This document shows, in pieces, positions 1 to 13,300 of a stretch of DNA of 64,000 nt. A model generated the notes under the pieces. That model saw nothing but the letters and a program-made list of their open reading frames with translations. It ran no database searches and was not told the DNA's origin. The stretch is taken from contig NC_064756.1 of assembly GCF_011397635.1 (NCBI RefSeq), positions 22,622,907 through 22,686,906 on the forward strand, read 5' to 3'. The first letter of the stretch is position 1; each line of letters opens with the position of its first letter. This DNA comes from Epinephelus fuscoguttatus (taxonomy: Eukaryota > Chordata > Actinopteri > Perciformes > Serranidae). Made by a program: the position numbers and the translations under genes.

Positions 1-250
1 TGAAGCCTGTGATTTGGCATTTCGGGTGTTACCATCTTGGTTTTTTAGAGACAGAAGGATGAAAGGGTGGAGCTGTGGAGAACTGAGGGGTGGATCTGAC
101 TCACAGACTGTGGAGACGTCACTCAAAGTGACCCTCCCTTAATTATGTATAACTTTAAACCTTAATAAAATGTAAGCAGCTGAGTTATATAAAAATTACT
201 CCTGTATAGCTGTCATGAATGTTGAAATTAGCTATTAGCTATTAGCAAGT

Positions 251-365
251 TGGGTATTTTAACATGGGGGTGTATGGGGTTTTACTATGTTTTGGAGCCA
301 GCCTCAAGTGGCCATTCATGGAACTGCAGTTTTTTGCTGGCTTCATTTTTCAGCCCTGGAGTTTG
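251..365 (-). repeat. Dispersed repeat fragment, antisense copy
   Basis: This stretch upstream of the GVIN-like gene is the reverse complement, with scattered mismatches, of 13701-13830. Shared blocks include the segment around the words GGAGCCAGCC and CTGCAGTT and the block AAGTTGGG.ATTTTAACATG. It is non-coding. The transposon class is not recognised. Confidence 0.6.
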
Positions 366-913
366 CTGCAAGTTGATTGATTAGCTTTTAATTGTTGTAA
401 GTATAAATCTGATTAATACATTAACCTCATAATATTTTTTTTTTTCAAACTCAGACTGCTACACTCATCTGCCCTCTTGTATTTATGATCATGTGGCCTA
501 TACGCACTTTCTACATATTTTTATAGGCCCTTCCCATTGATATTGGAAAAATTCCATATGAGAAGGTGAGGAGGGCAAAACATTGAATCCACCTGGAAGT
601 ACCAGCATATCTGCAGCAAAGGTGTCTGAGTTAAATTTGGTCTTTTCCATTTACTCCAAATTTACAACATTTAAAATACATATTTAGTGCATACCATGTA
701 CCTTTCTGCATTTTGTGGTTGAGATAATGTTTGATTCTGCATGAAATTTTATCCTTTTATTTTGCTTTTACGTCTTAAATTGCTGCCTTCAAAAAACAAA
801 AAAAATCAACATATTTCCATGTTCTGAAGTAGAGGATATTGTATTAAGCTATAAGTACAATCATTTACTAGAATTCAAACACCTTAAGAGTAAAACAGTT
901 ATGCCACAGGGGT

Positions 914-970
914 TTCTAAGAAAAGAGTTCAAAGTTTAGGCTGGAAAAAGGAGAATAAGCTTTCTACGAA
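914..970. promoter_or_regulatory. Pair of GAS (STAT-binding) palindromes
   Basis: TTCTAAGAA (914-922) and TTCTACGAA (962-970) both match the GAS consensus TTCNNNGAA. They lie about 390-450 bp upstream of the TATA box of an interferon-family gene. Interferon-gamma signals through such sites. Function is inferred from motif and position only; no clean ISRE was found in the same interval. Confidence 0.35.
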
Positions 971-1357
971 TAAAAGGGAGCATCAATATGCAAGCCTCTT
1001 ATTGGTAGCAATCAGACAGGCCTATATCAGAGAGATCACACACAAGGGTTTGTGTGCGTCATTGTCTGGAGCCTTGCCTCTGATCCCTGCAGACCAATGA
1101 TAATACTTTGTGCAGGTGTCTGTAAAAACATGTCCCCATGGCTCTGCACTGTGACAGACAGACACCGCTTGCTGTTATCTGTGTATCAAGTCTGTCATGT
1201 AAAGACGTTTTACATAATCAAACATGTCACACGCGTACTCTTTTCTACGTGTGCCATGATGACTGCTATGAGTCTCTGTACGTACGACTGATGTTCACTT
1301 TGTTCTTATGGGTTTAGACAGAAATGCAGGAATGTGTCTTATCACTGAGCAGACAGG

Positions 1358-1363
1358 TATAAG
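1358..1363 (+). promoter_or_regulatory. TATA box of the GVIN-like gene
   Basis: The word TATAAG sits about 25-30 bp before a plausible transcription start near 1388. A non-coding leader follows that ends in a consensus donor, CAG|GTAAGA, at 1446/1447. The spacing and the downstream splice signals make this the best promoter candidate; the exact start site is not visible from sequence. Confidence 0.5.
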
Positions 1364-1387
1364 AGCTCAGCTGGTGGAGACACACAA

Positions 1388-1446
1388 CCACGTTGACAGA
1401 ATATGCTGAGGATACTTCTTTTACCACACAATTGTATGAGAAACAG
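1388..1446 (+). other. Predicted 5' non-coding exon of the GVIN-like gene
   Basis: The exon is bounded by the inferred start after the TATA box and by a consensus donor (CAG|GTAAGA, GT at 1447-1448). The matching acceptor is probably TTTAATTACAG, ending at 2531, so the second leader exon begins at 2532 and runs into the ATG exon. It carries no useful reading frame. Inference from splice signals only. Confidence 0.4.
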
Positions 1447-2627
1447 GTAAGAAAAATATGAATTTACAATTCTACCAAGAGACACATGCACTATCACAAA
1501 GATATTGAAATATTTGCATTAATAGTATGAATATACTTGCCTTATTTGAGAATTTATATAAGAAACGGCATACTTCTTGCATGGGGAGAAATATTTTTTG
1601 TGAAGAAGTGTAGTTGTGTGCACAATGAATGCTATATCTAGGCCAACTGAAGATAGCAGATTCAATACAGAAGAGGCAGGATTCACTAAATGGATTACAG
1701 CTCCTGAAATCTACCTGATTGAGCAGGCAATGTTCTTCTTTTTTCTCTTACTTAAGAAGAATTATGAACAAAACCTGTCATTTATGTGCATCAGACAATA
1801 TAGATAACACTTAATAATAGGGTGCACAAAGAAAAAAATGTAAACAGAAGAAGTGAATCAGGAACGAATTACAATATTGAACCTGTTTCTGTATAACGAA
1901 GACAATATAGTAAAATAATGATAAGACCAATATTATAATTTATACACCCCACTACATCTGTCTGACAGCTGGAGTTATGTTTTACAGATTCAAATTTTAC
2001 ATTGAGAAACATATGATAAGATTATAAAACAGAAGACATTCAAGATTTAAACAAGTGTGTAGTTGGTGCTTCCTGTCATGTTTCAGATGTCTATGAGTTA
2101 TTAATAGTGCTTCAAAGCTTTAAGCAGTGAAGTGTTAAAACTAAGGGGTAGTTATCTTTGTGTTGACTTACGAGTGGCGTGCTTTATCTTTCTGACAGTC
2201 TCCTGATCTGACAAGAGGCCACTATATCAGCACATCATGTTCAGCCTGTCATGGTTCAGGTTTTATTGTAATGGAGAGACAAATGAAACAGGGAGGAGAG
2301 TCTGGCTTCAGTGAGGCATTTCAGGAAGATAAAACTGTGAAAAAAACAGCCTCCTCCGTACTTTCCACAGTAAGCAGTCCCTTGAGACGGCAGGCTACAA
2401 CACGCTCTCAACGGACAACAGAGGTTTTCACATTTATATGTGGTATTAGGCCAAAGTAGCTTGCAGGTACTTTTGACTATGCTGTGCTGCTTTTGTCTGT
2501 CACTAATGTTTGTTATGAATTTTAATTACAGGTTTCCAGTCAACACTCCACATTGTTCGTGATGTGACTGACCAGAGAAGATAAACTCATTTAAACCAGA
2601 GAGGAGAGACACTCGACTGGATTTATC

Positions 2628-5600
2628 ATGTCAGTCAAGCTGTCTAAGAGGCTGAGCAGCAAAAAGAAAAGTATGTTTCCTTTTTGTTCTTCAGGGGTTG
2701 TGGTATCATAGAAATGTATTTAATTTTGAGAGGACATACCTTTTCCAAATATACTGTGGACTAATTGACTAAGATTAATTGCTAAAAAAAAGTCTCCCTA
2801 ACAATTTTGAAGGGAGGCCTACAAAGAAATAAATGGCAAAAGGAATGGCTTTTTCATTCTTTGGCTTGAGGCAGTAGCGTACAATTGTGTCTAACAAAAG
2901 AAGGTGACAATTCAGGTGTCCATTTTTGCCCTATTTTGATTGTCGGGTGTGCACTTCTCCAGATAAATCTGTGGCACTTTGTAGAGACATTGCTGCAGCA
3001 ACCCAAGCCAACACAGACTTACGTTACCTCTAAAAACGTGTCTGTATTTCTCCTAAACCTCAGCTAATACAAATATGTTTACATTCTACTGTAAATGCTT
3101 TTGGTAAAATGCAAAATGTGTGCACAACACTCATGATACCAACTCATCTGGTAGCTGTCAAGTTTTATTTTGGGAGGTCTGGTCATGCCATTAAGGAAGG
3201 CATAAATTAATTTGGGCTGACCAGCAGCCTGCTGTGACTGCTCTAGCTTTAGAAACAAAATGAGATAAAAATCTGCAGGATGGGAGGGATGTACTTGGGA
3301 AAAGGCACAGCTTTGCTGAATTCTTTAATGTGTTTACCCATTAATGATAATTGGGTTGGCGGCAGCGAGTGTAAATTCGGCTGCTAATGGCCCCAACAGG
3401 ATGGTGTGTTTTAAGGGAACAATGCTGTTTTGTGTGCATGTGTAGCTGAGACTCTTAACTAAAATATAGTAATAAGTTAGAAAAGTGCCTTTTCTGATAA
3501 TACAATAGTAACACTCTGTTGTATGTAACAACAATTAATATGTAACATACAGAAAATGAAAAGAAAAAGTATTGTTGGCTTGGTCATAACTTTCTTAAGA
3601 CATTTTCTACTTTTTCCTTAAAAATCTAAGTCTCTTGTTACTCTTCATATAAAGTGGTCAGAGGCAACAGTTGAAAACTACATAGTTCACATATAAAGAA
3701 CTGATAAGAACTCAATACAAGTAAATAATCAAAGACATGCACCAAACATAATCTTATATGTTATGCAAGTCCAATTTAATATATTCTTTTTTTTTCACAT
3801 TTTCAGGAAGAACAAAAGCACTTTTAATTAGTAAGATGAAAAAAAGGTTTTTTTACCTTTGCTTTAGGATTTTCCAAAGTTTAACTGGAACATTTTTGCA
3901 ACTTTAAGCCAAATTAAATTCTTTGGCTTTTCTTTGTGATGACATAAAATTCTATTCGTTCTATATGTAACTGGATAAAACTATATTCCCAAGTAAGATT
4001 TCAAAATGTAGCTTATCTGCAGGCTGAATGATTGTTTTTTTTTTTCACAGAACCAGAACCTCCAAAAGACAATGCCCAAACAGAGGTCCTACATAAGCTG
4101 GGTCTGGATGCCTTCCGGACTGTTCCATTGGACCCAGCGTCTATGTTGGGCATCAGCACTTGGACTCTGGAGAACCAAGCCCCTCTAGAGCCAAATGATC
4201 TACCACTTGCTTTCCTCCAACGTCTTTGGTTGCTTAGCCCAGACACCAGAAGTCCTTGCTGCCAACCTCTGGATGATGCTCTGAACAACAGCACCCATTC
4301 ACCCGAGGAGACAATCAGTGGTTTTGGAGAAGACAGCCACAGTGCCATCAACCCCCTTGATCTAGTTACAGCTGTCTTTATGTTTGCCAACACTTTCCTT
4401 CAGCAGGAGATGGCTGTGCGCATGTTGCAATGCCAGTTTGCTGTGCCCCTGGTCCTTCCAAACATGGATCCAGAAGAATCTAGTCGCTTCCTTCTTTGGC
4501 CTTTGAGAGGTGCTGTGAGCCAGTGGAGGTCTCACTTTCCAGATAATGACAAGAAGATCCATGAGGGGGATTTGGCAAGTACATACATGCCAGTTGTTTC
4601 ATGTGTGAAGCTTGGTCACATCGGTGTCTCTAAGTCACAGGTGCTAAATAATGTTATAAGTGGACTTAGATCTTCCAGTGACACATTTCTCCACAGGGGA
4701 ATGGATGGAGGACAACTGCCCCATAGGCTCTCTAATGGCCTGGTAGAGATTGGATGGTATCTACCCACTGGAGACACTGCCAGTGATGTTTTTCCTGTCC
4801 CTATGGTCATCTCTAATCTAAGAGGGGATGCTAGTGCACATGAGAAGTACCTCAGCCTCCTGTGTCAAGCATCTTCAGCTGTGGTTGTTTTCTGTGGGAA
4901 TCTTAGGGAGAAAGACAAACAACTTCTTGCTTACTGCAATGACATGGCAAACAAGCTCATACTGATTGACCTATCAGATAATGAGAACAATGAGAACAGA
5001 GTTGTGGGATTTGTTGATCAGAACCTTCAAGAATACATGGGGCTTCCTGGACAAATAGTGCTGCAAGGGCAAGATCTGAGTGAGGAGGAACTGGCTAATA
5101 GGCTGCGTGACACTCTGAAAGATCTTTTACCAAATGAGCTACAACCTGTTACACTTGAGGCAGCAGCAAAATTAGCAGAGAAGCTAGGATTTAATGTAGA
5201 TGAAGGACCAGTCTGTAAAAGGGCAATGGCAACAGTGGAGGAAGTATTGAGAGGTTTAGATGAGGGATCTGCTCAATTTAAGGAGAAACAGCTTCCTTTA
5301 CAGGGTCTTTTGTGGAGCAAACTTGCTGAGGTAGAAAAGAAGGAGAGTCGACAGGAAAAAGAAGGTAAAAAAAGGGATCCCCAACTGAAAAAAGAAAAGA
5401 AAGACATCTTGGCAGAGTTGAGAAGCTACAAAATGACCCCAGCAATGAAGACTTTTACCAATGCTCTTTCTACAACAGATAAAGTGGAGAGGGCTTATTT
5501 TCTCACTTGGATGAAGCTAATGCTCCGGCTGAAACAAACTGATAAAACAAACAGCCCACAAGATCTATTCACAAACCTGCAAACAGAAATGAAAAATAAC

Positions 5601-8600
5601 ATGTCAGAACATTGTCATGAGCTACAAAATGGAGTCAGTCACACTCTAAGGGACAGTCATAGTTCAACATTCGAAAAAAAAACAGCTGAAAAGCAGGACG
5701 TTTCTGAGCAACATTCTGAGAAAGGCCAAGAATCAGAGCATATTCTGCAGGTGTCTACAGAAAATGGAGCCAGTAACACTCTAGGAGACAGTGATAGTTT
5801 CTGCACAGATTCAATATTTGAAGAAGACACAACTGAAGAGGAGGAACTTTCTGAGCAACATTTTGAGGGGAGGAGAGGCCAAGATTTAGATCATACTCTG
5901 CAGGAGTCAGCTCCAGTCTTTGAGGACCAAAACCATCATTTGGAGTTTGAAGAGGATGAAACCTCTAGCTGCCAGTCCAAACAGCTAGATGAACCAGTGC
6001 TGACACCAGCTAAGTCAGATTTGACTTCTTCTGCCCACAAACAAATATGTCTAGATGTCAATGAACCAGTGCTGACACCAGCTAAGACAGATCTGACTTC
6101 CTCTGCCCACAAACAAATATGTCTAGATGTCGATGAACGAGCGCTGACACCAGTTGAGTCAGATTTGACTTCTCCTGCCCAACAACAAATGTGTCTAGAT
6201 GTAGATGAACGAGCGCTGACACCAGTTGAATCAGATCTGACTTCTTCTGCCCAACAACAAATATGTCTAGATGTAGATGAACCAGTGTTGACACCAGCTA
6301 AGTCAGATTTGACTTCTTGTGCCCAGCAAATGTGTCTAGATGTTTCCTTTGAACATCCGGAGGTCTCATGTTCAAAGCCTTTTGAACCTGATTCATCCTC
6401 ACTGGGACTTGAGCACTTTTTGCGAGAGATGGGCTTAATTTTTGAGCTAACCCACATCAGCCCCGGGAGTGGAAACCACAATGTGTTGCGTCTGCCTGGC
6501 TTAGCTACAGACCTTCTTTTACATGGAATTCCACTTGAACTAATGGATGGAGATGCCTCAAACATACCCATGTGCTGGTTGGGCTGTGTCTTTGCAGAGC
6601 TCAACCGCTGCCTACCTCAAGAACAGCGCAGGATCCGGGTGCTGACAAACCTTGGAGAACATCACAGTAGGAACAGTGAGCTTTTTTCTGCTTTATTTGG
6701 GGTTAAATTTCCTGAGGGAAGGAAAAGAGCCACCAGAGGAGTATACATGGTCCCCCTGTCTCTCCCTGATAACCTCAGAAAAGACATGGCGTGTGATTTT
6801 CTGCTGTTAATTGATGTAGAAGGTCTCTGCGCAGTGTCTCAAGACAACAAAAGAAATATGCTGATTCATGACAGCGCGATGGCCACTGTTGCAACAGGAC
6901 TGAGTGATGTTTTAATGCTGAACATCTCTTCACATACCGGCGCTGAGTTTGAAACCCATCTCGCTGTCATAGCCAGTGCTCTTCTTCGCATCAAAGAATG
7001 TGGCTCCATGCCCATTTGCCAACTCGTGGCCCAGGATGAAGGAATAAACAGCTTATTACAAGCTGCACAGTTACAGCGTGTATCTGATATGCTTCAGGAC
7101 AAGACTAGGGACAGAGGAACCAACAATGCTGATAACCATTATGCAAAGGCCACAACCTGCATCCCATGTGTCAAAGGGCCTTGGAACAACATGTCCCTCT
7201 CTGAACCAGTTGATAACCAATATAGTAAGGCTCTGTTAAAGCTCAAGCAAAATCTGTTTGGGGCATTAAAGCAGTGTCCAGCTAACTCTAAAGCCACATG
7301 TCTGCCTGAATTTATGAGCCGTTTGTCTGCTGTTTGGGATGCAGTGAAAGCAGAATCATTCTCCATTGGTCTGCAAAATACCGACATAGCTTCAGCATTC
7401 TCTTTATTGTGCACAGAGCTTTCCCATTGGGAGCATAGATTCCTGGAACACACTGAAAGCTGGTTTAAGGAAGCAGCAAAGAAAATCTCTGCTACAAAGG
7501 CAAAAACTTCAGATGCTACGAACCAAAATGGTGTTCTGAGCGAGCTGAGGAATGAAGCCAGAAAGGAAGTCAAAACAGAAGTGGACACACTCAGGTCAAA
7601 AGTAGAGACCTATCTGACGAAATACAACCTCCTCAAAAGGAACACATTCAGTCCAATCCTAATGAGCTATATGGATGACCTCCAGGAGCGAGTAACTGAA
7701 GAGATTATACAAAGGTTAGGGACATTCAGCGAGAGCCACTGTTATTCAACACAGTTGGAAAAATTTGACACCTTAATGAAAAAGGAACAGGAATCCCAGT
7801 TACGGGCACTGATAGAAAACAGCAAGCTAACCAAAGTGTTCGTTCAAGATACAGAACTAGAAGAAGTGTTTGAGAGTATGTGGAGTAAGCTGTTGTTGAA
7901 CTTTGACTTCAGGCCTTCAGAAAAAGATGATATCACTCCAAGAGTGATCCGTATACTGATGAAGAATCTAATGAGCCGTGGTCTCAAGAAACACATGAAA
8001 AAACTTAATGTCATTGGTCAAAACCAGAGATCTAGCTTCCAAGTTTATGATGAGCACTTTGGATACCGCAGCAGATTAAAGGGCATGTTTGAAGACAACA
8101 ACAGACTGCAGATGGTAGAAGCTCAGCGGCTAGCATGCAATATCATACAAGAATACCATCAGTTTGTGGAAGATAAATGTAGCTTACCTGCAGATTTCTC
8201 TGACAGCTATATTACAGAACTGTTAGAAAATGTTGAAACAGCTCTGAAACAAAAACCAGTGGACATCAGATCAGCTTATGAAGCGGATCTGAAAGTTTAC
8301 CTCTGTGACGCTGCATGCGAAGACTTCCAAAAACTACATGACAGCTTTGTCAAAGACAGCCAGCTTTTGGCATGTATTACTGCAAAAAAGAATACGTATG
8401 AGGCAGAGTTCTTCTACCAGTTCAGGAAGAGAGACCAGTGCCAAAGGATGGCTCAAGCATTTACCTCCATGGTCATCAAACCTACAGTGTTGGACTACAT
8501 CTACAGACCACTGGGGTTACGTATTGTAGAAGAGATCCAGGGTAAAGCTCAGCAGTACCGGTCCCCACAGGCCTTCCACCAAAGCCTGCTGGAAGATCTG

Positions 8601-9593
8601 ATAAAGGAGGACCGCTTTGAAGGCTTCCTGGAATATTTGCTTTCCTATGACATCTTCAGAATGAAGAAGGTCCAGGAGAAAGTGATGGCTCATCTCTCTG
8701 AATCAACCAGCTTGGAGGAATGGAAGCAACAGCGACTTGGACAAATCGTAGGAAAGGTTGCAGCAGCAGTGAGCCAAACTGCAGAAGGTACCAATGGAGT
8801 GCTGAGTGATACAAAGCCACTGCTGGAGAGAGTGTGCCTCAATTTAGAGAAAGATGGAGATGTGGATGTCCCCAGGGCCTTTCTTGATGGACCGGTCTTC
8901 AGTATCACCACAGAATGGGATCGCTTTGTCACATGTGAAATGGAGGTACTGGCTGCAATGCGTTTGGACCTAGCCCAGGAGTTCACCCAAAAAGTGGAGA
9001 TCACCCAATTTCTTCAGTGCCTTCCCACACAACCCCAAGACTCCATCTTCAACAGGGTGAGAGGGTGTGACCAGCGATGTCCTCTCTGCAGAGCCCCCTG
9101 TGACTTAGCAGAGATAGGGCATGAGGTTCACCAGGCAATGTTCCACAGGCCCAAAGGCATTTTGTGCTATGACCCAGTTTCTCTGTCCTGCATCGGCTGC
9201 CCCGAAAGCACGACTCAAGACCAGAGTGAAGACACGTACAACATGTCCGTGGCATGCAGTAGCCTCCACTCCCTCTACCCAGACTGGAGCATCTCCCCTG
9301 AGGACCCAAACAGCCAGCTGGCCAATACTTACTGGAGGTACTGTGTGGTTTATTAAGGCTTACATTGCATAATCTATTTGTTATGAATCAGTACATATTT
9401 TTTTTATATGCAGATGTTTCTGAAATTAGCGAAATATTCTTTCATTAACAGGTATGTGTTGGCAAGGTTCAATGAGATGTTCGCAAACACATATGACCAG
9501 GAGCCAGGAGAGATTCCTGAGGAGTGGAAGAAGATCACTGCGGAAGATGCACTGTGCAGTCTGAAGGAGGCCTTCCTCACTGGACAGTGCTGA
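2628..9593 (+). CDS. Interferon-induced very large GTPase-like (GVIN/URGCP family)
   Basis: Three coding exons: 2628-2670, 4051-9337 and 9452-9593, all with GT..AG borders and matching phase, giving 1823 residues. The start is the ATG at 2628 (A at -3), encoding a Lys-rich N-terminus. Residues ~25-160 match the GVIN/URGCP N-terminal region (INPLDLVTAVF, FLQQEMAVRMLQCQF, LPLVLPN-like). An N-terminal G-like region follows, with SKS at 208-210. After a charged linker and a 24-residue repeat array (661-779), the VLIG-type G region starts near 800. Its G1 reads GEHHSRNS (883-890), without the GK, while G3 keeps DVEG (936-939). A long helical region follows, then a Cys cluster C1687/C1691/C1694/C1698 (CPLC core) and a C-terminal W-R-Y exon typical of the family. 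Family members are cytosolic interferon-inducible large GTPases, but this one is probably not a GTPase. URGCP itself is shorter (about 930 aa), so GVIN-like fits better. Confidence 0.9.
2671..4050 (+). other. Intron 1 (coding) of the GVIN-like gene
   Basis: It starts with donor GTATGT after an A at 2670 and ends in a T-tract plus CACAG at 4050. Joining the single leftover base to the AA at 4051 gives a Lys codon and keeps the frame. No gene or recognised repeat was seen inside. Confidence 0.8.
5988..6344 (+). repeat. Five-copy 72-bp coding tandem repeat in the GVIN-like gene
   Basis: Copies start at 5988, 6060, 6132, 6204 and 6276; the last is one codon short. Each encodes about 24 residues of the form DEPxLTPxxSDLTSxAxxQ followed by (I/M)CLDV. 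Copies 3 and 4 (DERALTPVES) resemble each other most, and copies 1, 2 and 5 share DEPVLTPAK, so the array grew by more than one duplication step. The frame is preserved throughout. It sits in the acidic linker before the second G-like region. Confidence 0.9.
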
Positions 9594-10315
9594 TAAAAGG
9601 ACTGCGTTGTGCTGTATGCTAGCTTTATCAGAAATGAGACAATTTACTGATAAAGTTCAGGCTCTGTTTTATCCTGGTTATAAGATAAGGATGGTGATGA
9701 TAATGGCAATACTAGACAGAAAGTTAATCAAAGGGACTGTCCATTCCAAACACAGATAATGATATAGTGATTTGTTTTTAAGTTTAAGTTTAAGATTATT
9801 TCCTTATTTATTTATTTTTGGTTTTGCCTTTTCTTTTTATCACTTCCTTAATATGATAATGATGTTCTGTAAATTGTACTTTTAAATATATAAAGAAACC
9901 GCTGATTCCTTATGGTCTGATAATACAATCTATAAAGTTGTAACTAATCATGCATTCAGAACCACCCAGTGACAAAACCCATGATATCATTTTTTTATAC
10001 CTTTTAAGCTTTGTCATTTAAAAAGGAATATGAATGTATAGGATTTAGTGAAGGACAACATTGTAAAATACTTCAGTTAATACATCAAGAAATGTTTTTG
10101 TATTGTTTTTTTTATCATACCTTCAGCAGTGATTTACAGTATTTACTTAATCTGTGTTTTAAAATGACTAACCATATGTATATCCATAACTATTAGCCTT
10201 TTGTTTATAGGCAGCCATACCAGTTATAATAACCCATTTTAACGACAAATATGTTACAATATTTTTGTGAAACATACATGATTTTAAAATAATTAAATAT
10301 AAGTATTAAAATAAA
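9594..10315 (+). other. 3' UTR and polyadenylation signal of the GVIN-like gene
   Basis: AT-rich non-coding sequence after the TGA at 9591-9593. An AATAAA at 10310-10315, preceded by ATTAAA-like words, is the best polyadenylation signal. Earlier AT-rich words could also serve. Confidence 0.45.
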
Positions 10316-10319
10316 AAAA

Positions 10320-13300
10320 GAAGGTGCCTTGTAACATATTCATTCATTCCTCTTTGCTTCCCTTGTACCTTGTACTAAAATTTGCTTCACATTTTACACC
10401 ACAGCAGGTTGCAATAGGGTTTAGGCATTTTCCTTTCAAATGTTGTATATACTTTATTTAAATTTGCTGAGATCATTATAAAATTATAGGATCAAGTGTG
10501 GACTCAAACAACAGGCTGAAATCATGTCTGTCCCACACATTCACAGACAGTACTGTATCTTTCACAACATCGTCATCAAACTTCCTTAAAGTATTTTATC
10601 TTGTGTGATAGCATCATGCAGAATTTTACAAATATTATATGCCTCAGCATCACTGTGTCACATCAATACACTAGCCACATAAAGGTTACACATTACAAAT
10701 CTCCTTCTATGAGCACAGCCAGGATTCTCTACTACTTAGCATCAATGAAATGGAGAGGAATGAGTAGAGGGAAAAATCAAACGGTGAAATCCACAAGAGG
10801 GCAATGTGGGATGGAGGAATCCCTGGCAGCTCGAAGCTGAGTTGTACAAACAGAGTTTATTGGCCTGTTGCACCTCACTCTCTGCTCTACTAATCCATCT
10901 GTTCATCTGTCCAGCTTTTCTATTTGTACAAATTAAACAGCTGATCTGTCACATGTACAGCAGCATAATAAATATACACAAGTGCATTTTATTCCTGATA
11001 AAACTGTCTCTTCTGGAAGATATCTATGTACGATAAGACAGTGACCGACAGTTACTAGACAGATCTCTTCAGACAGGTCATAGCCTGAGAGCAAAGGTCA
11101 CCTCTAGTCTTTAGCTTGGATTCTGTACAACAACGTGACCACAAGGATCTCAGGCAGTATGTGGAGGCTTAAAAGCTCAATAGTACAGTAGGTGTTAGGC
11201 TCTGGGCAAGGTGACAAAGGGTAGTTTAAAATGTGCTCTTAAATGTGCAAGATGTGGCCCTATTTCCTTATTTTGGGCATGTACAGCCTGGCAGCAGAGT
11301 TTTAAACAATCTGCAGTGTTGCTAGGTCACTGTAGAGGACCTGGGATTCCCAAGCCCTGTTTCATAAGTAATTTTACATGCCTTCACATGAGGCACTGTA
11401 TTTTATGCAAAAGGTCAGAGGATCTCTACATGCTACTTTATCTTGATGAGACATTTGTTCCATATATTTAAAGCTGTGCAGTGGAGGTGTAAGAAAATAG
11501 ATACATTTGATTTGTTTTTGTTTTTTTTTTATAGGCAAATACCATTCATTTGTTGGGATTGCACAAATAGTTGCACTATGCTGCTGGATGTTACAGGGGC
11601 TGTAATAACTGCCTTTATTATTACTATTATGCATTGTCCAAACCCCATTCATGGTATCACACTATTGCCATAGCTAAATACTGCAGCCCAACATCCATGC
11701 AGTGGCATTATTACAGTCCTGCAGTAAATTCACAAACTCTAAAAGTACTAGAATGTTTAGTTTTTGTTGAAACTCTTAAGAGAAATGATGATTCAACTCA
11801 TTTTTTTGGTGTCTGGATTGGCCATGGTTGGCTTACTGCATCAATGCAAAGCAATTCAGAGGGAAAAACATAGCAGACAAGCAGAAGCAAAAGTAGCAGC
11901 AGAGACTAACAGGGCAAACCTATCGGTTTGTTTGTTTTTAAAGTGGGTGATGGTTGTCTGTGAAGCAAATATCACCATGACACATCTTTATCTAGCCAGT
12001 AAATACTGATATTTATGCAATACTGGCAGCTCATTTGACTCATTTTATCGTTTTATTGCCTCAGACACACAGACGGACAGACGATGTACACACACACAAG
12101 CAGGGAGATAATGGAGGTGGCACTGAGGAGCACAAAGCAACTTAATTCCATCTAATCTGTAATTTGTTTGCACCGTGATGGTCTGCAAACAAAGGGAATT
12201 TAAAAAAAAAGGTTTTCATAATTGTACCATTTGCATTAATGATGTTGTACATTTAACACCACTCTGAATGGTTTACCAGTTAAAAGCTAAGGCTGTAAAT
12301 CTTTTTAATGAGCAACATATATACTTTTTAAACCTTACAGACTAGGACTGTCAGGTCCTCCTCTCGAGCTCTGCTTGTGAGTGATACTGGATCCGTGCTG
12401 CCCTATTTGTCAATACTTCAAAAAGATTTAAGGCAGAGCTCTGAAGTACATTAGTCTGTCACTCTGACACTTCAAATTGGTTCAAAGGAGACATCAATAT
12501 CAGGCCCAGTTTCTCTTAAGGTGTTCATAGCTCTGAAAAATGTTCACTCCCTGACTCTGTCATTAATAGCCAGCCAACAGCTGTCACCACATGTTGCCTG
12601 TGATACACAGCTTTAACCTTTTCAGTCTGGTGAGTGGGTGTGAACAGACTGATTACACAACAGTGTCTACCAACCTGAGAATAGTAAGATACAAGTACCT
12701 GCAAGTTCATTTTCAATCCAAACTGAAATGAATGGAAACCAACAGCTGCTCACACGGTTAAAAAAAAAATAAGATTAAAAACATGTTTTTTTCTGGAAGA
12801 TCATCAGCAGCCATGTAAAGCATTCACAGACTGTATAGTACAAGGGCAAAACATATAGGTAACTCTTGTTTTATTATGTTCAACATGATGAAATATTTTT
12901 AATCAGAAACAAATCAGTCTATAGGAGATACTGGTGAGTGAGTAGTTTCCACAAAGAGATTTTTAAAATTGATCTACTCCATCTATTCCAACTGTGACAC
13001 TGCGTATGAGTCAAAAATGTGCCACCATCCAGAAAGGCACACATTTTAAAGGTCAGGACACTGTCAACACATCTGCAACGTCAGATTGTTTTAAATTGAA
13101 AAATGACAGAAAACTTGTGTGCCTGCTATGTCAGTGTTTCACGAGGCAGTAACAGCTCCTTTCAACCTGACAGATAGGATCGGGCATCACTTTCAGCCGA
13201 GGCATTGTGTCCCGTAAATCAGAGATCTCCCAGCCAGCCGTTGACATACCAGACAAGAACAAACAGCAGCAAATAGTGCCTGTGCTAACAGATGCATTTG

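Larger units (their letters stand above)
1..1350. other. Non-coding upstream region
   Basis: Apart from the dispersed repeat at 251-365 and two STAT-type palindromes at 914-922 and 962-970, I see no exon, RNA gene or end of an upstream gene here. It is AT-rich intergenic sequence and probably contains the distal promoter of the GVIN-like gene. Confidence 0.5.

Noticed and set aside
5936-6604. 222-residue antisense open frame in the GVIN-like exon
   Set aside because: It is the reverse reading of the 72-bp coding repeat and its flanks. The repeat period is a multiple of three, which keeps the antisense frame open without selection.
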